Of a stretch of DNA of 64,000 nt, positions 35,501 through 46,715 are shown piece by piece. Within the stretch, counting starts at the first letter, position 1. Every line of letters begins with the position of its first letter. The notes below the pieces were generated by a model. The model ran no database searches. It saw nothing but the letters and a program-made list of their open reading frames with translations, and was not told the origin of the DNA. The stretch lies in the NCBI RefSeq assembly GCF_003597395.2, contig NC_133770.1:208128452-208192451 (forward strand). Reading direction: 5' to 3'. Both the position numbers and the translations under genes were made by a program. This DNA comes from Chelonoidis abingdonii. Its lineage: Eukaryota; Chordata; Testudines; Testudinidae.

Positions 35501-37072
35501 GTGAAGGAATTCTGACATCAGTGTTCTTAACAAGCACCAGTTAAATTCTCTTCTAGGCATGCAAGTTCACATTTCTTTTTTAATCATGTTTCTTGATTGA
35601 AACTGAAACCATGCTGGCTCCTTCTTGATTATTTTCTAGTCTATACACTTGTTTGTTATTGCTTTAGGAATCATATTTTGCATATTAACTGTTTGCTGGT
35701 AGGCAGGACAAGAGAACACTATATGCACTATTGTTTGCCATACTACTTAAATAAAACAATCGCAACCACAATATAAACATTTTAAGGCAGGTCATATTTC
35801 AGGCCTAATTTACTTGACTCTGTCATTCACTGTGCTGTAGAAATATTCCTAAAGCTTCTAGTCTGTTTCTGATATTTTAGAAGTACTGTGGTTTGACCGA
35901 TGATTTAGAGTCAGTGTAGTTGATCAGATTAAAAAAGTTTGTAAATTAGAGACATGTTTTTCCTATTAGTCTCCCAGTTCTAGAGGAAATTTAGTGATCT
36001 CCACCATCTAGTAGCTAAACTTTGAAAAGCAATACTGCATTACTTGAGCACTCAGAACTCCAGAGGAAGTCAGTACGAGTGTTGATTGAACAAGAAATGT
36101 GGAATCAGACTATTACCCTGCAACTTTGACTTCCTCATGGTTCCTATTATTTCCTCCCAGTACAGACAAGACAAGAGGGATCCTCTGTGAGTCCTAGCCA
36201 GTAGGAGCTGTGTGTTGCTTGTCACAGCTCTTTGTATATCACTTCTGGGATACAGATTCTTTCAAATGGAAATTTACATGTCCATCTGTGAGACTTTTTC
36301 TAGAATTGCCAAGAGTTACTCTGGTGTAGGGTCTTTAGTAAGGTAAGGAACAAGACCAATAAAGCTCCTTAAAAGAGCTGGTTCAAAGAGAGAAGAACTG
36401 AATCTCTGATTGTTGTGAAGGGTTTAAGACTCCCTTTTGTAATGCTATTGCAAAACCCCTTTTTTTAACCTAAATGTTTGTTTGCCAAACTTAGTAACTA
36501 AGACTCAGATTATATAATGAACCTATTAGTTTAACATTTATGACCATCCAGAAAGGAAGAGGAAGGAAGATTTGCAGAAATAAATTTTGGGAAGTGAGTC
36601 TTTGAGGTGTAGCCCCCGTGTTACCAAACATGTTAACACAACTAGTCCAGTTGTGTCTGGCACAAGTAGGCCCTTTTCCTCCTGGGACCTGTGATCATCA
36701 ATCTGATTTAAAGTGACCCAGAACAAGCTTCTTCCAAAAAAAGCATTATCTATTCACTAAAAGGTACATAGCACGCAGCGCAAAGGGTAAAAACAATAAA
36801 GGACTATGTGCCTATTTCCCCTTCCCTAAACCTTAATCTTGCAAGCTTTTGTATCTTCCATTAGTTGAACTACCTCCAACTCTGGGTTAGGAAAAACAGC
36901 TGGAACAGCAATTTGTGTGTCTTTTTTGGTGTGTCTCCATCAGCATCTCCTCCCTAGGCAGCTGTTAACACCCCCCCACCCCTTTTTTTCCCCCTAGGCC
37001 CAGGATCCTTTAATAGCTTAGTTTCTCCTTTCTTCCAAGGCTCAGGCTGGAAAGAATCAACTTTGACAGACT
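32566..37072. other. Long AT-rich intronic stretch without a recognised gene
   Basis: Contains an (AG)n run at 33012-33033 and poly-T at 35108-35127. No domain, tRNA or element end was recognised. This is one of the longest spans free of recognisable young repeats. Confidence 0.55.
33012..33033. repeat. (AG)n microsatellite
   Basis: A short GA/AG dinucleotide run flanked by A-rich sequence. Confidence 0.8.
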
Positions 37073-37300
37073 AAGGACTTGTCTACACTGGCAAGTTTTG
37101 TTGCCAAAAACTGCCTTTTGGTGAAAAAACAGCAAGAGCGTACCCACTACAATGGGACTTTTGTCATAAAAAATGCCCAGTTTTGGCGACAAAAATCTTT
37201 CACCCCCATGAGAGACTTTTGCGTTTTCCCCTCCCTTTATTGTCAACAAAGAGCCACTGTAGACACTGCTGATTGTTTTGTCTACAGAACTGGCTTCTGC
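37073..37300. mobile_element. Left part of a DNA element (AAGGACTTGTCTACACTGG end)
   Basis: The end AAGGACTTGTCTACACTGG is followed by repeated GTTTTGTTGCCAAAA and TTTTGGCGACAAAA palindromes and GTAGACACTGC. The element probably continues to about 37670, where sequence such as ATCCCACAATGCCTG is familiar from the same family. The matching right end was not located. Confidence 0.6.
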
Positions 37301-37675
37301 CAGTATCCCACAATGCCTGCCCTGATTGCTCTGCTCAGTGTTTTGATCTCTGCTGCCCTGCAGATATGTGCCCTCCCCTTTCAAAGCTCTGGGAAGTAGC
37401 TGTGTGCTGCTCTATTTGGGGAACAAACAAGGAGCAAATCATTGGAATGCTCCTGTTCTGCCCTGCACTAGGAACACAGCAGCAGGCAGACTGCTGCTGC
37501 AGGGGAAGGGGGACAGACTGCTAAACTCCTTTGCCATTCCTCAACATGGAGAGCTCACAGAGCTACTCATGATGCTGCTCTTGGGATCTGAGGGGGCTGT
37601 GCGAGAACTCGGAGAGAATCCCAAGATACTCAGAGATCAGCTCTTCCTTCCCACAACACTGCACTGTAGGATACA

Positions 37676-37908
37676 CAGGGCCGGCTCAAGGCACCAGCAA
37701 AACAAGCAGGTGCTTGGGGCGGCACATTTCCAGGGGGCGTCATTTTGGCCATCCTTTTTATTTTTTTTAAACTCACTTCCTCCCCTCTCACAACCCTGCA
37801 GAAGTGGAGCCACAGAGCAGCTGGGGATCCAGCATGGGAGCTGAGAATCCACGGGACCCTGAGGGCTGTAGTTCCTTGTCTAGCTCCCTGCCTATAGAGC
37901 CAGCCCTG
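37676..37908. mobile_element. hAT non-autonomous element (CAGGGCCGGCTC family)
   Basis: The left end CAGGGCCGGCTCAAGGCACC is mirrored by TATAGAGCCAGCCCTG. The block AGCAGGTGCTTGGGGCGGC after the left end also occurs near 45430 in a related form. The 8-bp flanks do not match, so the target duplication is lost or the right end belongs to a truncated copy. Confidence 0.7.
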
Positions 37909-38273
37909 GAGCAGGAAAAGAACTACATTTCCCAGCAATCCCTTGGCCACTAGCAACAGGAAAGGGAGGGGTAGGGAGTGAGGTAGCTGAGCCATGCTGT
38001 GCGTCAAAAGGGGTGGCACTGTGAATGGGGGAAAAGTGTGCCCAAGGAGTAGAAGGCTTTGTCCCAGATGTCCCCTTCAGAAGACTTTCCCAGACTGCAT
38101 TAGGGATACTGGTGTGATCTCACCTTGCAGCCCACAAAGAAGGAATTGGGTGGACTTAAATGGACAGTGCACTTCTCTATCTGAAGCCTAGCAAGTGAGA
38201 TACGTGGATCCCACTAGAATTTAAAATGAAAAGTAAGAGAGGGGAGACCTCTGCTAGGGGACTTCAGCAGCTT
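37909..38273. other. Stretch without a recognised gene between two DNA elements
   Basis: Moderately GC-rich. It may belong to a larger element that the neighbours interrupted. Frames are short. Confidence 0.4.
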
Positions 38274-38571
38274 GAGACTACGTCTTCACTACCCGCCGTA
38301 TCGGCGGGTAGCAATCGATTGCTCGGGAATCGATATATCGCATCTCATCTAGACGCGATATATCGATCCCCGAACGCGCTCATATCAATTCTGGAACTTC
38401 ACCAACCCGAACGGAGTTGCGGAATCGACAGAGGGAGCCACGGACATCGATCCCGCCTCGTGAAGACGGTAAGTAATTTGATCTTAGATACTTCGACTTC
38501 AGCTACATTATTCACGTAGCTGAAGTTGCGTATCTAAGATTGATTTTCCCCTGTAGTGTAGACCAGCCCTT
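38274..38571. mobile_element. Multi-hairpin MITE with CpG-rich palindromes
   Basis: The ends GACTACGTCTTCACTAC and GTAGTGTAGACCAGCCCT are inverted copies. Inside are four nested self-complementary parts. ACCCGCCG/CGGCGGGT lies at 38291-38309. The exact palindrome AGCAATCGATTGCT lies at 38310-38323. A 22-bp stem with two mismatches joins 38324-38345 to 38351-38372. A stem of about 25 bp joins 38481-38506 to 38516-38540. Many CpG sites remain, unlike the surrounding intron, so the copy looks young. Non-coding. Confidence 0.88.
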
Positions 38572-39456
38572 AGGTACAGTATCAGGCACGTAGGAGGATT
38601 TCCATGTCTGAGCCATAGAAGCAGAAATTGGCTTTTGTTTTCCAGATTTAGCTAATATTCAGAAAGGGAATCTAGCACCTGCCTTGCAGATTTGAACACT
38701 CTCAAAATTCAGGAGTGCTCCAGCTCAATTTGAGCAGCTGTTACTTCATTTCTCCCAAATCAAATATACTGATCCACTGTAACTTGCTGTAGAAAAAGTA
38801 GGATAAGAAATGAAGAAGCAAGAAATGCTTCCCAGTGGTTTTTAGGACTGAATTGCTATTTTCAACAGCTATTGCCCTCCTTTTTTAAAAAAAAAAAAGT
38901 TTTATTTGTTTAAAAGGAAGACAGTAATATTGCTTTGGCCAATCCCATAGAAAACAAAGAGGGAACAAAGAAATAAGCATCTCAACTTTTTCTATTTTAT
39001 GTAGACATGTCTTATTAATATATGCATCCCAGATACTCCTCCAATCACACAAGCTGAAGATTGCTCTGCTTTACTGCGTTCGTAACTATGATGGAACCAA
39101 TGGAGTGAAATTCTGCCACATTTACAGTCAACGGCATGTTTTTACCATTGACTCATGGTCGGGATTCATCTGTTATTTTTAAGCCTAACAGTGTTTCTTA
39201 ACAACATTCCTGCCTTATAAGTCCAGTTCCTGTGAACTACTACTTTAATGGAGTTAGAGAGCTGAAGAAGATAGAAGTGACACAAATCTCCTTTCCAGTC
39301 TGAAGTGTGGGAATTTGCTATTGCAATCGAGTTTTCCAAAGAAATTCTTTTTCTAGTTTTACACCCACTGTCTCTCAAAATAAACATGCACACATAATAG
39401 AGACTGAATATATGAATTTTGGGTGGGGGGTGGATAATTTCCCATTTACTCCCCTA
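38572..39456. other. Stretch without a recognised gene
   Basis: Contains an A-run at 38887-38898. Nothing recognised. Confidence 0.5.
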
Positions 39457-39699
39457 ACATAGAACGTTAAGAACGGCGTGTACCGGGTCAGACCAAATGT
39501 CCATGCTAGCCGAGTAGTCTGTATACGACAGTGCCAATTGCCAGGTGCCCCAGAGTAGTGAAACCTAATAGGCAATGATCAACGTATCTCTCTCCTGACA
39601 TCCCATCTCCATCCTCTGACGAACAGAGGCTAGGGACACCATTCTTTACCCATACCTGGATACATAGCCATTATGGACTTACCACCATGAATTTTCCAG

Positions 39700-41200
39700 T
39701 TCCTTTTAAACATTGTATTAGTCCTAGCCTTCACAACCTCTTCAGGGTGAGGAGTTCCACAAGTTGTCTGTGCCTTGGTGTAAGAAAACTTCCTTTTATT
39801 TGTTCTAAACCTGCTGCCTATTGATTTCATTTGGTGACCCATGTTCTTATATTATGGAACAAGTAAATAACTTCCTTATCCACTTTCTCTTACATCACTC
39901 ATGATTTTATAACTTCTGTCATATCTTCCCCTTAGTCTCCTCTTTTTCCATGCTGAATAGTCCTAGCCTCTTTAATCTTCTCCTCACATGGACCCTCTCC
40001 AAACCCCTAATCATTTTTAGTTGCCCCCTTCTGACCTTTTCGGTCTAGAATTCTTTTTTGAGCCGTGAGGAGACCACATCTTACACATCATTCGAGATGT
40101 GGCATACCATGGTTATATAAGGGCAATATTGTATTCTCAGTCTGTATTCTCTATCCCCGTTTTTAATTGATTCCTAACATCTTGTTTGCTTTTCTGACCC
40201 TCTCGCACTGCATGGACATCTTCAGACGAACTATCACAATGACTGCCAAGATCTTTTTTCCGACCTGTCGTTGTAGCTAAATTATTCCCGCCCATCATCA
40301 TTGTATGTATAGTTGAGGTTAATTTTTTCCAGTGGTGTATTGCCTTTACCTTTTATCCACATTAACTCTCATTTGCCATTTGGTGCCCAATCAGCTTATT
40401 TGTGAGATCGTCTTTGAAGTTTCTTTGCACTAATCTGCTTGATCTTAACTATCTGAGTAGTTTAGTATTCATCTGCAAAACTTGTCACCTCCATGTTTAC
40501 CCCTTCTCGCAGATCATTTATGAATAAATTGGAATAGATTGGTCCTAGGACTGGACCCTGGAACACCACTCGTACCCCTCTCCCATCGGAGAATTTATCA
40601 TAATTCCTACCCTTTGTTCCCTGTCTTAACCAGTTTCTCAATCCATAGAGGACTTTCCCTTTTATCCATGACAGTTAAGTTTACGTAAGAGCCTTTTGTG
40701 AGGACCTTGTCAAAGGCTTTCTGAAAGCTAAGTACACTATTCCACTGATTCCCCCTTTCCACATGTTGGTTACCCCTTCAAAACTCAATAGATTAGTAAG
40801 AACACGATTTCCCTTTACAGAAACCATGTTGACTACTTGCCTCAAACAGTTTATGTTTTTCTTGTGTCTGACAATTTTATTTTAACTTTTGTTTCGACAT
40901 AATTTGTCCTGCGTACTGACAGTAGACTTACCGGTTGTAATGCGGGATCACCTCTAGCACGCCTTTTTAAAGTATGCGTTACATTAGCTAACTTCCAGTC
41001 ATTGGGTACCGAAGCCAATTAAAGACAGTTACAAACCTTAGTTATGTTCAAACTCTCACATTGAGTTCTTTCAGAACTCTTGGTGAATGCCATCTGGTCC
41101 CAGTGACTGATTAATGTTGAGCATTATAATTAATTCCAAAACCACCTCTAGTGACACTTCAATCTGTGACAGTTCCCAGATTTCTCACCCTACAAAAGCC
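39700..41200 (-). pseudogene. CR1 ORF2 reverse-transcriptase relic
   Basis: Antisense reading gives RT blocks in the expected order: S-L-G-P-D-G-I-H near 41108-41080 (fingers region) and the catalytic F-A-D box near 40480-40468. At the catalytic box an extra base seems to turn FADDTKLL-type coding into FADE followed by a stop. Further stops follow throughout. RNA-dependent DNA synthesis by this copy is not possible. Confidence 0.75.
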
Positions 41201-42443
41201 AGCTCAGGTTGGAATCTCCCTAACCGCCTCAGCCGGTGAACCTGTGAGCAAAGAATCCATTAGGTCTCCGCACAATGACTTTATTATCCTTAAACCTCCT
41301 TTTGTATTTCGATTGTCAAAGGGCCCCACTGGATTTGTTTAGCAGCTCCTGCTTTCTGATGTACTTAAAACACATTGTTATACCTTTTTGATTTTTGGCT
41401 AGCGTTCTTCACTCTCTTGGCTTTTCTTATACACTCTGCCACTTAATTGGGGCGTGTTTGTGCTCCTTTCATCTTGCTCACTAGGAATTTGACTTCACGT
41501 TTCTAAAGGAAATCTGTTATCTCTCCACTGCTTTTACATGGTTTAAGCCACGGTGGCTCTTTTTTAGTTCTTTTACTGTGTTGCTTAATTTGGGTTAGCA
41601 CATTATAATTGGCCTCTATTTGGTCTTTAAAAAAGGTCCATGCAACTTGCGGGATTTCACTTTAGTCACTTTACCTTTAACTTTTGTTTAAACTAACCCC
41701 CTCATTTTTGTATAGTTCCCCCTTTTGAATTAAATGCCACAGTGTTGGGCTGTTGAGTGTGTTCTTCCACCACAGGGATGTTGATGCTATTGTATTTATG
41801 CGTCACTATTTCCAAGTGTCCTGCTATATTACCTCTTGACCAGACTCCTGTCTCCATCAGGATTAAATCTAGAGTTGCCGCTCCCTTGCTGCGTTCCCGT
41901 ACCAGCTGCTCCATAAGCAGTCATTTAATTACAGAAATTTCATCTCTGCATTGTTGTCGCTGAAGTGAAATGTTTCCGTAGTCAAGTTTGGGGGATAATT
42001 CGAAATTCCCCACTTATTGGGTAGTTCTTCAACTGTCCCATTTCCCCCTCTTGATGTGCCAGATTCTTATTGACTAATGTTTACTCATCTGATCCGGCCC
42101 TACATTATCCTCTTCTTCTTCTGCCTCCTGGACTATAACTGGAGAGTTCTCTATCATCAACTCTCCCCCCTCAGAGAAAGTTCTGCTTGTCCGACTCACA
42201 CAATGACTCCTCTGCCACAGACAGTTAGGCGCTCCTCTCCCTATCTCCTAGTTTAAAAACTGGTCTACAACCTTTTTAATGTTTAGTGCCAGCAGTCTGT
42301 TTCCACTTTGGTTTAGGAGCCCATCTCTCCTGTATCAGGCCTCCCTCCATTCCAGAAGTTTTCCCAGTTCCTACATGAACGTAAAAACCCTCCTCTCTAC
42401 ACCATCGTCTCATCATGCATTGAGACTCTGAAGCTCTGCCTGG

Positions 42444-43085
42444 CTACCTTGGCCGCTGCGCGTGGAATGGCAGCATTTCTGAGAATGCCACCATAGAGGT
42501 CTGGATTTTCAGTCTCTTCCCTAGCAGCCTAAATTTGGCTTCCAGGACATCTCTCCTACCCTTCTCTATGTCATTGGTACCTACATGTACCACGACCACT
42601 GGCTCCTCCCCAGCTCTACACATAAGTCTGTCTAGATGCTTCGAGAGATCCGCAACCTTCACACCAGGCAGGCAAGTCACCATACGGTTCTCCTGGTCAT
42701 CACAAACCCAGCTATCTATATTTCTTATGATCGAATCTCCCATTACTAACACCTGCCTTTTCCTAGAAACTGGAGTTCGCTCCCCTGGCGAGGTAACCTC
42801 AGTGCGAGAGGCAATCCCAGCACCATCTGGAAGGAGGGTCCCATCTATGGGAAGGTTTTCCTCTGCTCCCATTGACAGCTCTGCTTCCCTGGGCCTTTCT
42901 TCCTCCTCAACAGTGCAGGGGCTGTCTGACTGGAGGTGGGACAATTCTACAGTGGTCCGGAAAGCCTCATCAGCATACCTCTCTGCCTCTCTTAGCTCCT
43001 CCAGTTCCACCACCCTGGCCTCCAAAGTCCGTACATGGTCTCTGAGGGCCAGGAGCTCCTTGCACCAACTGCACACATACGCCAC
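42444..43085 (-). pseudogene. CR1 ORF1 with coiled coil and SGNH-esterase-like domain
   Basis: An uninterrupted 213-codon frame. Residues 5-8 are CSWC, the end of a zinc-knuckle-like motif. About residues 10-45 are rich in Leu/Glu/Arg with heptad spacing, a likely coiled coil. From residue 111 there is an esterase-like domain: VLVMGDSIIRNID holds the GDS box (116-118), and VVVVHVGTNDIEKGR holds GTND (169-172). This is the known layout of CR1 ORF1, an RNA-binding protein with a hydrolase-like fold. An upstream ATG at 43166-43168 opens about 29 codons in another frame, so a small indel near 43080 appears to have split the original N-terminus. Confidence 0.85.
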
Positions 43086-43469
43086 CCACAGGGCAGGTAA
43101 TCATACATGCTACGCTCAGTGCAGTAAACTGGATAGCCCCCACTCTGCTGCTGGGCTTCTGTTTGCATTGTCTCCTAGTTAATGAAAGGCTGGTTTAAAG
43201 AAAGAGGTTTTGAAATGTGGTTTGGATTATAGGTTTTAAGGGGACTACAGGGGAACAGATAGGACTGACAAGAGACCCACGCTCCCTTCCGACTCTCCTT
43301 CCAAACTCCCTTGCGAAACTCCCTGTTAGCAACCTCTGTTCGCAAAGCTTCCTGGTCGCTTGTGCACGGTTTTATAAAGCCCTGGCCTGAGTGAATGCCC
43401 CACCCACTGATTAAGGCATTGTTTTCCTTTTTTTCCTACCCATCTTTTTCAGTGTGGAAAAAAGAGAAA

Positions 43470-43638
43470 AAAGTAATATTGAAAAACTGAGAAACTATAC
43501 ATTTCTAAATAAACATTTTTTTCATAAAAAATTTTCCTGAATGTTTTCAAGCACAAACTTGTTCCTTCTTGAAACCCATGGAACAAAAAATACTTTATGT
43601 GAAAAAATTAATTTATTTTCCATTTTTTGACCAGCTCT
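43470..43638. repeat. Interspersed repeat of the GACCAGCTCT family
   Basis: AT-rich text with GAAACCCATGGAACAAAAAA and the end CCATTTTTTGACCAGCTCTG, matching the end of the copy at 28450-28535. Confidence 0.5.
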
Positions 43639-43769
43639 GAAAACTATTCCTTATCCTCATAGGAACTGTAAGATCTGTACTTGGAAAAAGATTTGGAAAA
43701 AAACCCAGGAGAGTAAAACACTATTGGGAATGCCCTGTATATCCACTTCTCCTAGACTGTATGTTTGTA

Positions 43770-44515
43770 TGTATGTATGATGGTAGCACCCAGGATTGTC
43801 CCTAGAGGGTGGGGCCTGGGACATAGGTGCTGAGTTTCTAATGTGCTGGGAGGTGCTGCCCGGCTCTGCCCAGGCCCCACCCTCACTACACTGTGCTTCT
43901 TCCCATCCCTGCCCTGCCTTGCTCTGCCTTATCTCTTCCTTGCCCATTTCCACCTCCTACCCCGAGCGCTCTGCGCCCTCCTCTCGTGGCATCAGGAGGC
44001 ACTGGGGGAGAGGGGAAACAGATGATCTGCGGCAGGTGGTAGGTGTTGAGAGGGAGGGGGAGGCACTGATTGGCGAGGCTGCTGGCAGGCAGGAGGCACT
44101 GGGGTGGAGGTGATGGTTCTGGTAGGGGTGCTTCTCTTTGCCCTCCCCACCTGCTGCTTGCCTCCCCATTTGCCTCCTCACCCCTATCGCCTCACCTTCC
44201 CGTGCATGGGCCTGGGGTGGTTGCTCTGGTATGGCTCTGGTAGCACCTGGAAGCCCTAACCTAATCAAGTCCCCTTGTACTAGATGCTATACAAACCCAT
44301 AGTCAAGAGTTTTCTCCCCAGGGCAGGGCTTTACATTGTAAATAGACAAGGCAGATGCAGGATGGGTAACACAGGGAAGATGAGGAACTGAGACACAAAG
44401 AGATTAGGTGTCTTGTCTAAGGTCACATGGAAAGTATGCAGCATAACCTGGAATTGAATCTGTTTCTTAAATCCAAGTCTAGAGTCTTAACCACGGGATC
44501 ATCCTTTGTCTGCCA
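43770..44515. mobile_element. L2/MIR-like SINE tail, split by a hAT-like element
   Basis: The left piece ATGATGGTAGCACCCAGGA resumes at 44238 as CTGGTAGCACCTGGAAGCCC. It then runs into a MIR/L2-like 3' region: ACTGAGACACAAAGAGATT, GTCTAAGGTCACATGGAAAG and CTGGAATTGAATCTG. I recognise this as the GGTAGCACCTAGAAGCCCC repeat of sauropsids. Confidence 0.6.
43828..44238. mobile_element. hAT-like non-autonomous element within the SINE
   Basis: Starts ACATAGGTGCTGAG, like the CATAGGCGCC element at 8964-9236, and is GC-rich throughout with repeated GGAGGCACTGGGG blocks. It separates two partly duplicated GGTAGCACC copies. Exact ends are unresolved. Confidence 0.5.
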
Positions 44516-45394
44516 AAGGAGGCATTCTAGAGGCACAGAGAACAACACAAGGGAGAACAAAGTCTCTTCTTTCATCCAATTTGCCTGGAAATGAATAATT
44601 TTTACCAGTCATTAGAAATGCCAGATATGATAAAATTATACTCCTTAAGTAAACTTGCATAATCTCTCAAATTACTGTAAGAATGGCCCCCAGGAGGCAA
44701 ATATTGCTATTTTGTATAGCTTTCTACATAAAGAAATCAATTATATTCTTTGTGCAGAGGACAGTGAGTCTGCATTTCTACATTCCATTCTGTTCAGGTG
44801 CTTCTACCATATCTTCTATCATCATATGTGAGCACCTTCCAGAGTTAAGAATTAATTAATGTTTTACATGTGAAATCTCCTCCTCTTTCTCCCTGACCCA
44901 GGCAGAAAGTCTGGAAGGGAGGGCACATGCTAAGTTAGTTACAGAGCTGTAGCAGTGAGAGGGAGAGAAGTCAGTGAGATAGGGGTTGTATGAGGTAGGG
45001 GTTGTATGAGGCTTAACTCTTCTGTTCCTGGAAGAACCTTGTTTTTCTTTCTCACTTCCACCCCCCGCCCCACACCTCTGCCATTCTACTGTACATGATA
45101 AAGCCTAAGGTCAGTTATCTTTCAGGAGCATCTTTTTTTAAATCCTAGATTGACTGACTACTACAGAACCCTGGAGAGGCTAAGGGAGGGAACGCCCCTT
45201 GTGCAAAGAAAGACCTCAAGTACATTTACACTAACTGCTCCTTTCTGATAGCTGCAGAAACCTTTCTGAAATCATCCTGGGTTAAATTCTGGCCACTTTA
45301 TTGCTGAAGACTTTGGAGTCGATGAACTAGGTCCTCAACTGGCATAAATTATTGTAGTTCCATTTACATTAATAAAACTAGGCTGATCGACACA
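44516..45394. other. Stretch without a recognised gene
   Basis: Includes a short tandem duplication, TGAGGTAGGGGTTGTATGAGG, near 44978-45012. Nothing else recognised. Confidence 0.5.
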
Positions 45395-45728
45395 CAGGAG
45401 CTGCTCCAGGCCCCAGCATGCCAAGCGTGTGCTTGGGGTGGCAAACTGCGGGGGGCTCTCTGCAGGTGCCGCAAGGGCGGCAGGCAGGCTGCCCTTGGCA
45501 GCGTGCCTGTGGAAGGTCCGCTGGTCCTGCAGCTAGGGTGGACCTCCCGCAGGCGTGCCTGCAGAGGGTCTGCTGGTCCAGCGGCTTTGGCAGTAGCCAC
45601 AGGACCAGTGGACCCTCCGCAGGCATGCCTGCGGGAGGTCCTCCAACGCCACGGGACCAGCGCCCCTCCACAGGCAAGCCACTGAAGGCAGCCTGCTTGG
45701 GGCGGCAAAAACCCTAGAGCCGCTCCTG
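45395..45728. mobile_element. hAT non-autonomous element (CAGGAGCTGCTC family)
   Basis: The left end CAGGAGCTGCTCCAGG is mirrored by TAGAGCCGCTCCTG. The 8-bp flanks TCGACACA (45387-45394) and TTGACACA (45729-45736) match at seven positions. The interior is GC-rich with repeated GCAGGCATGCCTGCGG-type palindromes. The open frames on both strands are products of that composition. Confidence 0.88.
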
Positions 45729-46424
45729 TTGACACAGGGTGAAAATTTAGCCCACTGGAAGTACTCAGATGAGTAAAGAGGGGTTTATACATCTTTACTG
45801 TTGGACCCCCCCCTCACTGTTTAGAACTTTTACAGTGTCAGTGAGGGATCAGTGGCTTCCCTACTGAGATCACTAAGGAAAGAACACTTTTTGTTTGGAA
45901 AACAATTTGGTGTTTATCTTTTTTAAATCTCCAAGTCAAGTTTAATGCACCCTTCACTTAATTTTAATCCTTCAGGATGTATACTTTGGCTCCTTCTCAA
46001 GGAACAGATCTTCTGAGATTCTCAGTAGACTCATTTCTTCAAAAATGAGAGTTTTCAATTACTAAGAGATAGCTGGTTTTAATTGCACAGATACATTATT
46101 TCATTTGAAGAAGGAATTTTCACAATGTGATTACAACTGTATTTTGGTTATTTTCCCTTAACTTTTCTTTTACCAGTCTTCACATACTCAATGCTTGTCT
46201 AATGAAAAAAGTTCATTGTCTTTTTTTCTATGATAAGCAAAGAATCTTTGTCACCTTTAGATAACTGCATCAGTTGTGGAACTTCATATATGAATTGAGA
46301 ATCAAGAACTCTAATTTCCCTTAGTCTAATTTAACTTCTTTCCATTCCATATAGATTTGATGCTTCAGAGACTCATTGAGTATTTTCACTATAATGGCTT
46401 AGCTCCAAAATAATACGTAATCAG
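45729..46424. other. Stretch without a recognised gene
   Basis: AT-rich. It could hold a worn reverse-transcriptase part upstream of the RNase H relic, but none was recognisable. Confidence 0.4.
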
Positions 46425-46715
46425 ATTTTATATTGGGCCTAGATATAAACAGATTAGAATTATTAACTGCGTGGGAAGTTTTTTCCAAATTAGACTTCTC
46501 TTTAAATTCCCACATTCAAATACTTTTGGACAAGAATACAATGGTTTGTTATATAAACATAAAGGAGGCATTAAATCATTTTGGATGTCCAGTCTTGCTG
46601 TTAAAACTTGGCTGGTAGTTTATCAAAGGTTCTGGGGAGTTTCCATAATTCAGGTTCTAAGGAAACAGAACATTGTTACAGATGCTGTAGAATGGAGAAT
46701 CAGTATGTGAAAGAA
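46425..46715 (+). pseudogene. RNase H relic, DIRS/Ngaro-like
   Basis: The plus strand reads INRLELLTAWEVF, then HIQILLDKNTMVCYIN. A frameshift leads to IIQVLRKQNIVTDAVE. This order follows the RNase H region of tyrosine-recombinase retrotransposons: I-N-x-L-E-L, then a (T)DN...YIN block, then a final N-x-x-A-D-A-x-S-R motif. The expected Asp before Asn is retained (LLDKN), while the last motif has changed to TDAVEW. It is short and at least one frameshift breaks it. Plain retroviral RNase H is less likely because of the INRLEL start. Confidence 0.5.

Larger units (their letters stand above)
39457..43405 (-). mobile_element. Nearly full-length CR1 LINE (minus strand), inactive
   Basis: The order on the minus strand is a 5' part ending near 43405, ORF1 (43168-42444), then ORF2 sequence down to the 3' end at about 39457 (AACATAGAACGTTAAGAACG on the plus strand). 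Between about 41960 and 42110 the endonuclease part of ORF2 seems shortened, so an internal deletion is likely. The reverse-transcriptase part is full of stops and frameshifts. Most CR1 copies are 5'-truncated to a few hundred bases, so a copy retaining ORF1 is uncommon. Confidence 0.85.

Noticed and set aside
37368..37844. 158-codon plus-strand frame
   Set aside because: It runs across a MITE region into a hAT element end, with no domain, so it is chance.
42535..43182. 215-codon open frame on the plus strand
   Set aside because: It is the exact antisense of CR1 ORF1, and its Ser/Thr-rich text has no domain.
45364..45792. 142-codon minus-strand frame rich in Ala, Gly and Pro
   Set aside because: A product of the GC-rich hAT element at 45395-45728, which it spans together with its target duplication.
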